Shown here: positions 10,707 to 21,800 of the stretch, piece after piece
Layout: every line of letters starts with the position of its first letter
Position numbering within the stretch: position 1 is the stretch's first letter
Assembly: GCA_963555705.1 (NCBI GenBank)
Contig: OY743176.1
Location: 43,167,026 to 43,231,025, forward strand
Direction: 5' to 3'
DNA from: Ligustrum vulgare
Taxonomy: Eukaryota; Streptophyta; Magnoliopsida; Lamiales; Oleaceae
Length of the DNA stretch: 64,000 nt
The notes under the pieces: model-generated
What the model saw: the letters and a program-made list of their open reading frames with translations, nothing else
Databases searched by the model: none
What the model was told of the DNA's origin: nothing
Made by a program: the position numbers and the translations under genes

Positions 10707-11741
10707 TTCTTCACCTCCCCTATTTGATGTACTCTCCCCTCTTGTTCATAAATTTTCCAACTCACCCCTACTTTTCTCCATTTGTTTAGCCATGGTGGTT
10801 GAAAGATTTTTCGACAAGTACTTTGAATCTTGAGTTTGAGAATTGAAAATGGACATGGTGTGCAAGTGTGAAAGTGTTCTCACAAGAAAAATATTTCTCT
10901 CGTGTTTCACTCAAATTTGGCTTTTTCCCTCTATTGAGCTCACCACTCTTGCCTCTTTTTTTTTCACTCAAAATCTCCTTTCTCAAGTTCTCCAAGGAAG
11001 GTAATCAACTAAACCACCAAGTATAATTCTTGTGAAGTTAAAGAAATCTCCAACAAGGAAGAAGGAATTTAGAACAAATAGACACAAATAGCAAGTAGAA
11101 TTTATGTGCTTGCTAAACTCAAAAGGAACAATATTTATGTGGGATAAGATGCTAGGATCACAATTTCAACAATGGGATTGAAAAACCACAAGTATTAGGC
11201 AAGGCATATATGTAGAGCAAATAAGCACAATAGTGTAATTTTTGAATGAGGAAAATTATCAAACACTTTGTACTCAATCTTGAATGACCTTGAATGTGGA
11301 TAATGTGAATATATGAAAACTCCCAACAACTCAAATTGTGGTAAGGAATGAATGATCAACAATTACCCAATGTATGGAGCAAGTAATATATGGGATACAA
11401 TGTTGATAACACAATCTCGATAATGGGAATTGGATAGCCCCAAGTAATTAGAAATATATGGGTATTGAACAATAAAGCACTAAGGGAGTATTTTTCTTTG
11501 GGACAATTTATCAAACACTTTGAATACACAATTTGGAAAGTGTAGATTTTGTAGTGAATGAATATGGAATTCCCCCAACAAACTCACAATCAATATACCC
11601 AATACATAGAATCAACAATACACATAGGCATATAAATTATCCCCAATTTTTTTCAATTTTTGTTTTTTTTTTTTTTTTTTTTTTCTCACAATGCCAAGAA
11701 CAACAACAAGAAAGTAAAGATATGTTTACCAAATTAGAGCC
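10707..11741 (-). other. 5' leader of RT-less gypsy copy 1
   Basis: Leader between primer site and main frame. An ancestral start ATG lies at 10854-10856, in frame with the polyprotein but cut by TGA at 10746-10748; in copy 2 the matching codon is GGA. The leader also carries a run of T on the plus strand (about 11660-11685). The frame at 10786-10995 has no recognisable domain. Confidence 0.65.
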
Positions 11742-11755
11742 AAGCTCTGATACCA
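11742..11755 (-). other. tRNA-iMet primer-binding site, RT-less gypsy copy 1
   Basis: The minus strand reads TGGTATCAGAGCTTG, two bases inside the 5' LTR end. It is complementary to the 3' end of plant initiator tRNA-Met. Confidence 0.9.
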
Positions 11756-11757
11756 AA

Positions 11758-12553
11758 TGATGCGAACCCCTTCGGTGCGTTGACCGAAAATTCTCACAAC
11801 AATTTTAATACCAACCCAAGAAAGCTAAAGTGGTAAATAAATGGATAAACACCTTAACCCAAGTTTAATTCTAACCCAAAATTCAAGGATTAACAAATCC
11901 TAGCCCAATGGGGGTCACTTAAACAAATTCCAAGGTGGGGGAAAATAAACAACAACACAAGAATAACAATACTCAAGCAAAGTTGATTAAATTCCAAGAA
12001 GATAACAAGATCAAAGATGTTTAACCTTACCTCAAGAAGGGGGACTTCAAGCCCTAGCTCTCAAGAGCTCTCTAATGAACAAACCAAGTTCTCTTACAAA
12101 ACGAAGAGAAATGAGAATATAATGTACAAAATGGGAAAAATGTGCAATTTCGGTATTTACAAGAAAAACCCCGTTTTTGTGGAAATTGCAAGAAAACCCC
12201 GTTTTTTGAAAACTGAGGTGTTTCGGTCGACCGAATTGGTCGATCGAAAAATATTTCGGTCGATCTCTGGGTCGACCGAAACTGGACTTTCGGTCGACCG
12301 CTCCTCGTCCGAAAGTGACTGAAGCTGGGTCTAAAATCCTTTGCAGAGTTTCGGTCGACTGGAATTAGTTTCGGTCGACCGAACTTGGCTGTTTCCAATT
12401 TTGTCTTCTTTTTGGCTCCAACGTGATTCTCGACTTGCTTTTCTTGATTTATTCACATTGTTTAGCCTCGAATCTTGAACCTCCTCAACTTCGGATCTCG
12501 TCATGGGTCCCACGGGCACGTGCATCGAGGTTTGACTTTCTCGATTCTCATCA
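11758..12553 (-). repeat. 5' LTR of RT-less gypsy copy 1
   Basis: 796 bp, about 98-99% identical by eye to 7106-7902. It contains the same CG-rich GTCGAC cluster (about 12223-12385), with one motif mutated to GGTCGATC. It is followed by the TSD CCATG. Confidence 0.93.
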
Positions 12554-12558
12554 CCATG

Positions 12559-13130
12559 TGTTCAATAAAACTCAAAAAATGGTTTATAAACATGTTTATA
12601 AACAACACAATTTTTCAAATTACTTTTTAAACAAACATACATTCTCTCTCTAATTTTTAACCGACATTTTTTTAATCTCAAAATAATAAATAAACTAGTT
12701 TACAAAACCAAACAGTGTTACTAAGCGGAGGAGTCTCGCCTCGGCTTCTGAAACTTGAAGGTGGACCTTCAAGTCTAGTCACGTTTTATCCTATATAATA
12801 AGGCTGCCCCCCCCCCCCCCCCCAAAAAAAAAAAAAAAAAAACTTCACTCCAACTTCTCAAAACACCAATTATGGTCATCAAATCTTCATTTTATTTCTC
12901 TTTCATTCTTTCACTTTTGCAATATACAATTTGATCATTGTTCTTTCAAATTCATGGCGTCTTGATATTTTGTAAGTAACTAAATTTGTGATTTAATCAT
13001 CGAACTTTCCAATTGTCAGATTTTACCTCCCTAAGCTCATAAATTTTATGTAATTGCTAAACACTTCTTCTAACTTCTAATTATATATACATATCATAAA
13101 AGAAAAAAAGTCAATGGAATGGTACATTCA
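12559..13130. other. Upstream flank of the carbonic anhydrase gene with a MITE-like block and C17A19 run
   Basis: 12560-12720 resembles 15305-15450: 'ttataaac...tttataa', 'ttctctctct', 'aataaac..gtttac/atttataa', ending near 'aacagtgtt'. Both look like small hAT-type MITEs, but termini are unresolved. 12807-12842 is a run of 17 C directly followed by 19 A. No coding sequence is seen. Confidence 0.45.
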
Positions 13131-13675
13131 TGTCGTCATGTGTCAGGACCACCTTTGATCACCATAATTTTTTTTCTTTTTCTTTCTCTAACTTCTCAAA
13201 ACTTTCACTTTGATCCTGGAATTTTCTTATCTCATTTTTTTTTTTTTCATTTCATTATTTCAAGGTACAATTTGGACACATTTTTTAAAATTATTTACTA
13301 TGAATTATGTTCATAATGGTACTAAAACTTTATAAATTAATAAAAACTAAAATACAATAACATATGCAATCCTATGCCGTCGTCGTGCAACATACGTACT
13401 TCAACCACCAATAATAAAAATGATTAAATTGGTAATATTCTTATTGTCATGTGTCAACATAAGGTGTGACTAGCATTCATATTTTTTCTTCCTCCAACTC
13501 CTTCAAAAAGTGTGAGTAACTCCTCATTTACTTATTATATATTTGCAAAATGCTAAAATCAAGTTTTCAAACTATTTGTTATGAATTATACTCATAATGT
13601 TATTAAATATTTACATAAAAATGCAATAATATATGCGTCTTTATAGGCAGTGTATGTACAATGCACGTGATTCAA
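13131..13675. repeat. Diverged tandem duplication (~300-bp unit) upstream of the carbonic anhydrase gene
   Basis: Unit A (13131-13430) and unit B (13440-13675) share in order: 'gtcatgtgtca', a C/T-rich 'cttctc/ctccaactcc' block, '(a/t)tgaattat(g/a)(t/c)tcataatg(g/t)tattaaa', 'caataa(c/t)atatgc' and 'acgt(a/g)(c/a)ttcaac'. The second unit ends about 320 bp upstream of the start codon, so the duplication lies in the likely promoter region. Confidence 0.55.
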
Positions 13676-13995
13676 CTAATACATTATAGAAAGGCTGATT
13701 AAAACTAGGGAATGTCATTGCTTAAATCACATTAACACAAACAATCTAAAAATAATATTTAATTTATTGCTAGAATCAAAATAAAACCGTTAAAACCTGT
13801 CCATATATACGTTAATTTTCCTGAAGTTAATGACTACCATATACTTTTTTGGGCTACATCCGTTCATTTTAGTGTATTATTGAAGCAAACTCTGAAAATA
13901 TTTTATTGTTATTTCTTCCTATTATTAAGTAGGTGCCATAGAAATTTATTTATTTATATTTTACAATTTAGAATTACAAACTGCAGAGAAAGGAC

Positions 13996-16900
13996 ATGGC
14001 CAACGACTCGTACGAGGAAGCCATTGCTGCACTCCAGCAGCTTCTCAGGTTAATTTCCAAATCTGTTGACAAACTAAACATAATTTGTGTCCTCTTCCGT
14101 AGTACCAATTTATTACGTTAATTTTGGTACAGTGAGAAGGCAGAATTAGGAGCAGTTGCGGCCGCGAAAATCGATAGAATTACACGCGACTTACAAAGTA
14201 TTGCTGAAAGCAGAACTTTCGATCCAGTTGAGAGGTTGAAAAACGGCTTTATTCACTTCAAACGAGAGAAATATGAGTAAGTTACTCTAGACATCATTGT
14301 ATGTTCATAAATTTGATCATTATGAGTGCTCTAACGTTTATGTTAAGATTTGATAATCCATCTTAAAATGTAACATTGTTAAAAGAAATAATTCAAACTC
14401 TTATAAATTAATCAATGTTTTCATTTTTATTCGACATGGATTTTATCTCTTAACAATTTATAGTTTATACTATTCAGAAAGAATCCCGACTTGTATAACG
14501 AACTCTCCAAAGGCCAGAGCCCCAAGGTTCGATTTATTTAAATAATTTTGTCACGCATACGTTCTCGGATTGATCATGTGTACAATTTTCAAATATCTAT
14601 GTACGGATGACAGTTTATGGTGTTTGCTTGCTCGGATTCACGCGTATGCCCGTCACACATGCTAGATTTGCAACCCGGGGAGGCATTCATGGTTCGAAAC
14701 ATTGCTAGCATGGTTCCTGCATACGATAAGGTCCCGTATTTCTTATGCATGTTTGGTGACAAGTATTAGACGCAATTCGATAGTATAATAATGAACAAGA
14801 ATTTAGCTTCTTTTTTTTTTTTTTCTTTTTCTTTTTCTTTTCCAATTATTGGATTGAATGCGTCTGCTGCAACAGATCGGATATTCTGGAGCTGGAGCAG
14901 CAATTGAATATGCTGTTCTGCATCTCAAGGTATAATAAGATTTCATTTCAGCATTTTTATACTTTTCGGGACGCCTCGTACGTGTCTAAAAGCTCAAAGT
15001 TACTTTTGTGGATTTAACATTTAACAGGTGCAAGAAATTGTAGTTATTGGACATAGCTGTTGTGGAGGAATCAAGGGCCTCATGTCTATCCCGGACGATG
15101 GATCTACAACCTCGTACGACTTACTTTCAAAATAGACTGCGTTCTTTAACACAGTAGTTTTTATAAATTAAATTATTTATGTTTTTCTTATGTAAAACTC
15201 GTTATTAAAAAGTGAAGAGAAAAAATGTGTATGATTAAAAAATAGTTTGAAAATTGTATTACTTATAAATTGTAATAATTGTATTAAAAAACATAGTCTA
15301 AGCCTCTGATCGGTTGGATGATTATAAACCTATTTATAATCTATATAATTTCTCAAATCATTTTTTAACTACACACATTTTCTCTCTCCCCTTTTCAACC
15401 ACACATTTTACCTAGAAAATACAAATAAACCAATTTATAATCACTCTCTAGCCGCCGAACAATGTTGGAGGATTTTGTGAATAGTGACGCCAAAATAAGT
15501 AGAACGATAGTTTGTAAATCTGTGCTGAAAATTGGACAGAGTAACGGCAAGGAAAATACAAACAAGAAGAAGAAGAAAAGTAGGGACAAAGCCGAGGCAA
15601 GAGTTGGACTCTTTGTCCTTAAGTCAAATTTGCCCCGCAACGGTGCCTACAAATTCCGGCAATCGATTCCCAAGATATAACGGCTTCACTTGTGTTTGTA
15701 GCACTCCAAAACACAAGTACAACGAACCAAAATTTGGTGTATGTACTCCAAAGATGAAATGAAAGAAAATCAAAAAACAACAAATGCTATGATTTTGATT
15801 TTGGAGAGAAGAGAGGATGATATATGTTTTGCATATCAAATTGTGAGGAATGGACACCCAAAAAGTCCTATTTATAGACCATGAAAAGATGTGGACGAAA
15901 TGGTTGAGGTCAAACCATACACCTTTATGAAAATGTGTCTTTTCATCGGACATCCGTGCGGCCGCATGGATATAATCCGTGTGGTCGCACGGCTTTACGC
16001 AAAAAGCTAGAAATGAATTTGACGTGCGATCGCACAGTTTCATAACCATGCGGTCGCACGGTCAAGTATTTTGACCTGATTTCGTCCTTTTTCGTAATTT
16101 CTTATTCATCCGATATTGGTTTTCGAAATGCCAAATATACCCTTTAATACATGCAGAGAAATTAAAATTCTCTTTCGGGGCGTCCATGGGGGGCACTGCC
16201 CCCTCGACTCCCGCGACCTGACCGAGCAGGTCGATCCCCGTTTGTGCGCCCCGAAGCGGCGAAGTGGCAAACAATTTTGCCTAAACGGATTGAGCCGAGC
16301 TTTTAAGTATTTAGCCGAAGTCGACACGAAGTCGCTTTAGTCAATTTTTCAATACTTAATCAATTTCTTGATTTATCGACTTATTAACCAATATCCAACA
16401 TGCCTAAGTAATTTTCTTTTGCCCGTTTGGTATTGATAAAAATCAGTTTTTAGTAGATTTTGATAAAAACTGATAAGATGTGAGGTTGAAAAGTTGTAGA
16501 TCTCATAAAAAGTGTGGTTAAGATTAAATGTTGACTTTTAATGAGATTAAAATCTAAAATTATAGTGATACCGAGGAGACGCTTTTACATTGATAGAAGT
16601 TACAAATAAGTAAAAATAACATATATACACATGTTTAAACAAAATTTTATAACATTTTCAATCCAACACATCATTTAATAAGACAAAAGTAGTGTTAAAT
16701 CAGGTCTTGAAATTTAACAATATCTCAATTCATTCTTGGCTCAAGTTGTGACTTGCGAGTTAATGAAGAAAACTTTACTATGACAAGACTAAATAATATA
16801 AGGGTCTTGTATCCAATACTATGTAACATCAATAATTCTCTAGTGATTGAAAAATGCAGTGAATTCATTGAAGACTGGGTGAAGATTTGTTTAGCTGCAA

Positions 16901-17375
16901 AGACAAAGGCGAAGGCGGAGAGTGGAGACTCAGAATTCGCAGATCAATGCACAAACTGCGAAAAGGTAAATTTTAGCACTCGTATCTAATAGTATTATCT
17001 TTTTCATTGCAGTATCTAGAAATTATGAAATATATTTCAAGACGACATTCGATATATGATCTACCAGACATCTACATGAAAAAAGGTCCTCATGCGGGCC
17101 TTTTTTTTTTATCGCGGAACATGGGATTTGAATCTTATGGCTTTGATCAAATTGGAGAAATCCCATAATATGAAATTCACTGTTATTGTGAAATGCAACA
17201 GGCTGCTGTGAATGTATCACTTGGGAACCTGTTGACATATCCTTTTGTTAGAGAGGGTTTGGTGAAGAACACTTTAGCATTAAAGGGTGGTTACTATGAT
17301 TTTGTCAATGGAAGTTTTGAACTCTGGGGATTGGATATTGGCCTTTCTCCATCTCTTTATGTATCAAGTGAATAA
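13996..17375 (+). CDS. Beta-carbonic anhydrase, cytosolic-type, eight coding exons
   Basis: A zinc enzyme catalysing CO2 + H2O to bicarbonate + H+. Exons by GT-AG and frame: 13996-14048, 14133-14276, 14478-14526, 14614-14730, 14876-14929, 15028-15113, 16860-16965, 17202-17375; total 783 nt, 260 codons plus stop, all junctions in frame. Key residues are present: CSDSR in exon 4 (Zn ligand Cys with the Asp/Arg dyad) and HSCCGG in exon 6 (Zn ligands His and Cys). Other plant beta-CA landmarks are [53 protein letters not shown] and [17 protein letters not shown]. The start [13 protein letters not shown] begins like mature or cytosolic plant forms; no transit peptide is seen in this model, though an upstream alternative first exon cannot be excluded. 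Length fits the cytosolic family. Intron 6 (1746 bp) is swollen by repeats. The gene appears functional. Confidence 0.93.
15305..15450. repeat. MITE-like repeat in carbonic anhydrase intron 6
   Basis: An AT-rich block resembling 12560-12720 ('gattataaacctatttataat', 'ttttctctctc', 'aaaccaatttataatcactctcta'). Non-coding. Boundaries are approximate. Confidence 0.4.
15620..16342 (-). repeat. Probable solo LTR inserted in carbonic anhydrase intron 6
   Basis: Base composition departs sharply from the surrounding intron. Read on the minus strand it would begin TGACTAAAGCGACTTCG, with a GC-rich palindromic stretch (GGGGGCAGTGCCCCCC, about 16184-16200), four CG-rich near-palindromes (GTGCGGCCGCAT, GTGTGGTCGCAC, GTGCGATCGCAC, ATGCGGTCGCAC at about 15955-16062) and a TATA-like TATAAATAGG at about 15870-15880. 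These are typical of retrotransposon LTRs. I found no coding domain, second copy or clean target duplication, so the limits are uncertain. It lies wholly between splice sites. Confidence 0.45.
16430..16600. repeat. MITE-like repeat, copy 2 (intron 6)
   Basis: Diverged match to 6424-6590, starting 'cccgtttggtattgataaaa', a start often seen in plant miniature elements. Located about 260 bp before exon 7. Confidence 0.5.
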
Positions 17376-18175
17376 TCTATGTTTCTCCGAGTAGCTTTTA
17401 GCATGTTCGGTAAGGTAAATTAGATTCTACTCAAGATTATTGAGAAAGATTTTTTTTTTCTTCCCTTCAATACTAGTCCAATATCATACACCTAACATGC
17501 CATTTTTGTTTATAGAAAGAATTGTATTGTATAAGTGATGTCTAGTTTGACAATAGCCGTATATTTGATGTTAAATAGTGGAAGATTTTCTTTTCTTACA
17601 ATACTCCAATCTCTTTACCAAATAATAATGTTTTAAAAAATGTAAAGCCTGATGAAGCGGCAAGATCAAGTTTCAAGCTTAATCGCGAAAAAACTCGACA
17701 ATGTGCGAGCGAAGCGCTGGTGAAGTGCGAAGCATGAAGTTGAAATTTCAAGTTTAAGCGCGTCTAAGCGTTATCCGCGCTTAAGCGAACTTTTGGAACA
17801 AAGTCAAATATATATGACATACATGTAGGGGAGATCGACTGTGAGTTCTTTTTAGTGTAATTGGAGGTTCAATTTCGTATAAGAATGGCTATACGGGATG
17901 GGAAACCTCATGCCGGTACTGAATTAATGCATTGGCAACAATCAATCAAACATTATGTGCATCCAATCAGACATAGAAGACACAAAACTCACAACAGTTG
18001 ATGTGTACAAGGTAACGAGTGTCCAAGTCAATGAATATTCGACTGGCAATGACATTTTGATTGGTCATCATATTCAGGCCCGAAAAGACCCACCTATTAT
18101 GTGATTCACGGTTTGAAGCAGTAGTGCCTTCAAAGTAGTGTCCATCCTGAAATTTCGAGGCCTTAAGCGAAGCAA
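17376..18175. other. 3' flank of the carbonic anhydrase gene
   Basis: 17376-17640 is T-rich and likely contains the 3' UTR; no exact AATAAA is obvious. 17650-17815 carries repeated GC-rich words (aagcgaa, gcgcttaagcg, agcgcg) giving small inverted repeats. 17816-18175 shows no coding potential I recognise. Confidence 0.4.
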
Positions 18176-18180
18176 TATAT

Positions 18181-18711
18181 TGTTGAAAAATGGAGCTAAA
18201 TGTGGAAAATAAAGCCAACTTTGTTGAAATTGGCAAGCCACCATTAATAGTCCATGTTCACACATATTTGGTAAGACACCATTAGCCTACAATCCTCATA
18301 TGTTCACACCTATTTTATTCCTTCCATTGTTGATTCTTTGTCCAAACTTTCCCTATAAATAGAGGGCAAAACCTCAATGAAAAATGCACCACCAACCACC
18401 ACAACAAAGAGTGATCTTGTGTAGAGAGCAACACAAGAGAGGCATTTCACAAAATAGGGAGAAAATTGAGTTGGAGAGAATAGCCTTTGCATAGGCAGAT
18501 AAAAATACAGTGTAGTATTTTTGTACTCCTCATTTTTCCGAGTTAGTGAAATATATTGGTGTGGGTCCGTGGACGTAGGCAAATTGCTGAACCACGTAAA
18601 TCTTTGTGTTTCGTATTTGCATTTTATTTTTGCGTATTTATATTTTCTCAGTCCAATTAATTTGTGTCACATCGATCCTGGGCGGGATTAGTTGCGTCCT
18701 AATTCCCAACA
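18181..18711 (+). repeat. 5' LTR of the Tork-like copia element
   Basis: 531 bp. A TATA box (TATAAATA, 18354-18361) marks the U3 promoter; the transcript would start a few tens of bases downstream. The same box is at 22994-23001 in the 3' LTR. Confidence 0.96.
18354..18361 (+). promoter_or_regulatory. TATA box of the copia 5' LTR
   Basis: TATAAATA in the context CCCTATAAATAGAGG, about 350 bp upstream of the LTR end, the classic plant core promoter form. Confidence 0.75.
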
Positions 18712-18713
18712 AT

Positions 18714-18725
18714 TGGTATCAGAGC
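18714..18725 (+). other. tRNA-iMet primer-binding site of the copia element
   Basis: TGGTATCAGAGC, two bases after the 5' LTR end. Confidence 0.95.
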
Positions 18726-18838
18726 TTTGGCTCATTAAAATCTTTTGAAATTCTTAGTATGCTCTGTGGTTACAGTTTTGACTGATCTTCCACATCAGAA
18801 AAGATTTCTTTAGACTGTTTTGTGATCGAGTGGGAGCA

Positions 18839-21800
18839 ATGTCGACAGATGAGAAAATATCCAAAATTGACAAATTTGATGGTTCAAATTTTGGATTTTG
18901 GAAAATGCAAATGGAGGACTATCTGTACCAGAAGGATCTATACAAGCCACTAAAAGAAAAGCCAGAAGATATAAGCCAGGGGGATTGGGAGTTGCTTGAT
19001 CGAAAAGCACTCGGCACAATCAGGCTGACGTTGTCAAAGTCAGTGGCCTTCAACATAAAAAATGAGAAGACGACAGAGTCTCTCATGGCAGCCCTTTCTA
19101 GCATGTACGAACAGCCATCTGCAGCAAATAAAGTCCACTTAATTAAAAAGCTGTTCAATATGAAGATGGCCGAAGGCGGAAGATTTGGGGAGCACCTAAA
19201 TGAATTCAATGAAGTGACGGACCAGCTAAACACAGTCGAAATCACTTTTAGTGATGAAGTTCGAGCTCTGTTAATTCTTGGGCAGTTGCCAGACAGCTGG
19301 AATGGTACAGTCACAGCAATTAGTGGCTCTGCCGGAAAGTCAAAATTGAAGTTCGATGATGTCGTAAGCATGATCTTAACGGAGGAGATCAGACGACAGT
19401 CAGAAGGTGTCTCAACTTCAGGATCGGCGTTGAACGTGGAAAGCAGAGGCAGGAGTTCCAACAGAGGAAATGGGCGGGGTAACGGCAAATTCAGAAGTGG
19501 CAGATCGAGGTCCAGAAATCCAAACAATTCCAACAAGACAAAGGTTGTGGAATGTTGGAAGTGTGGCAAGACCGGTCATTACAAAAATCAGTGCACAGCA
19601 CCTCCAAAAGAAAAGGAGGACAGGACAGAAGTCAATGTTGTGGAAGAGGAAGCGGACGATGCTTTGATATGCTCTTTGGAGAGAAAAACGGAATACTGGG
19701 TGATTGATTCCGGAGCATCTTTTCATGCTACCTCAAACAATGAGTTTTTTGTAAACTATACGCGGGGTGATTTTGGCAGAGTATATCTCGGTAATGATCA
19801 ACCGTGTGGCGTGGTCGGAAAAGGTGATGTACAGATCAAGATCAATGGATCTGTGTGGAAGCTGAAGGACGTGAGACATATTCCAGAATTGAGGAAGAAC
19901 TTGATCTCCGTCAAGCAATTGTCGGGAGAAGGACATGTCACCACCTTCTCTGGTGATAACTGGAAGATCACCAAGGGCGCCATGATTATCGCTCGAGGCA
20001 AGGATACTGGCACCCTCTACACAACGGCGGATGCTTGTGTGACAATTGCAGTTGCTAAAAGCAAGGAGGGCCCAAACTTGTGGCACCAGAGACTTGGGCA
20101 TATGAGTCAGAAGGGACTCAAGTATATGCATGCAAAGGGGAAACTACCAGAGCTTCAGTCTACTGATATAGACTTATGCGAGAGTTGCATCTTTGGGAAG
20201 CAGACCAGGGTGAGTTTCAACATTAGTGGCAGAACTCGGAAGCAAGAGAAACTTGAGTTAGTCCACACAGACGTTTGGGGACCAACCGCAGTTTCATCCA
20301 TTGGCGGAAAGTCATACTTTGTGACTTTCATTGATGACCACTCGAGAAAAGTGTGGGTTTATTTCTTGAGACACATGCCCGAAGTATTCGATGTGTTCAA
20401 GAAGTGGAAAGCCATGGTGGAAAATGAAACAGGATTGCGAGTAAAGAAGCTGAGGTCCGACAACCGAGGAGAATATACGGATACGGCGTTCAAGAAGTTC
20501 TGTTACCAGAATGGCATCAAAATGGAGAGGATGTTGCCAGGGACTCCACAGCAAAATGGAGTTGCAGAACGTATGAACCGGACATTAACAGAGAGAGCCA
20601 GAAGCATGAGGTTACATGCAGGCTTGCCCAAACAGTTTTGGGCAGAAGCAGTCAACACAGCGGTGTACTTGATCAATCGAGGACCCTCGGTACCGTTGGA
20701 GTACAGGATACCGGAGGAAGTATGGAGCGGAAAAGAAATAAAACTTTCCCACATGAAAGTTTTTGGATGTGTCGCATATGCACATATTAGTGATCAGGCA
20801 AGGGGCAAGCTAGACTCCAAATCACTAAAGTGCACATTCATTGGATATGGCGGAGATGAGTTCGGCTACCGCTTATGGGATGACCAGAACAGAAAGGTCA
20901 TCAGAAGCAGGGATGTCATATTCAACGAGAAGGTTATGTACAAGGACAGAAATGCAGTGCAGTCCGATGACACAGTACATGATGGTCCAACATATGTTGA
21001 GTTGGATGATGCTCCAGAAAGTAGTACGTCGCAGCAGACAGAGGAGGATCTGCAGTTACAGGAGCCTGTTCTAGAGACTGATGCATCACAGTCTCCAGTC
21101 CCTGTTCTTAGAAGGTCAACCAGACCTCATGTTCCAAATAGAAAGTACATGAGCTACATGTTACTTACTGATGCAGGTGAACCTGAATGCTATCATGAGG
21201 CATGTCAGGTCGGTGATTCTGGCAAGTGGGAGCTTGCAATGAAAGATGAGATAAAGTCTCTCATCTCTAACCAGACGTGGGAACTAGCCGAGTTACCTAC
21301 AGGAAAGAGAGCTCTATACAATAAGTGGGTGTACAGAATCAAGGAGGAACATGATGGATCAAAGAGATACAAGGCGAGGTTGGTGGTCAAAGGTTTCCAG
21401 CAGAAAGAAGGAATTGACTACACGGAAATATTTTCGCCAGTTGTGAAGCTGACAACAATCAGATCAGTCTTGAGTATTGTTGCAGCAGAGGGTTTGCACT
21501 TGGAGCAGTTAGATGTAAAAACTGCTTTCCTCCATGGTGACCTTGAGGAGGAAATATATATGCAGCAGCCAGAAGGCTTCTCAGTCAAAGGAAAGGAGAA
21601 GCTCGTTTGCAAATTGAAGAAGAGCCTGTATGGCTTAAAGCAAGCCCCGAGACAGTGGTACAAGAAGTTCGACGGATTTATGCAGAAAAATGGCTACTTC
21701 AAATGTAATGCTGACCATTGTTGCTACTTCAGGAGATTCGAGTCCAGTTATATAATTTTGCTACTTTATGTCGATGATATGTTAGTAGCAGGCTCAGATA

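Larger units (their letters stand above)
7106..12553 (-). mobile_element. Complete RT-less Ty3/gypsy retrotransposon (copy 1, young)
   Basis: A minus-strand element of 5448 bp bounded by the 5-bp target duplication CCATG (7101-7105 and 12554-12558). The LTRs are 7106-7902 (3' LTR) and 11758-12553 (5' LTR); on the minus strand both begin TGATGAGAATCG and end CGCATCA. By eye they differ at about ten bases and one indel in about 796, so the insertion is recent. The primer site is tRNA-iMet type (11742-11755) and a polypurine tract (7903-7915) abuts the 3' LTR. The internal region encodes one long frame made of protease, linker and integrase remnants; gag core, reverse transcriptase and RNase H are missing. 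Copy 2 (42801-52471) has the same plan. Confidence 0.92.

Noticed and set aside
12072..12398. Opposed open frames in the LTR of RT-less gypsy copy 1 (also 7421-7747)
   Set aside because: They occur identically in both LTRs and result from the palindromic GGTCGACC words being open in several frames.
13996..14048. A chloroplast transit peptide for the carbonic anhydrase
   Set aside because: The first exon starts directly with the [10 protein letters not shown] form of cytosolic proteins, and no Ser-rich leader is joined in frame upstream within the readable region.
18830..18838. Upstream start of the copia polyprotein at 18830
   Set aside because: The codon there is GTG; the first ATG in frame is at 18839.
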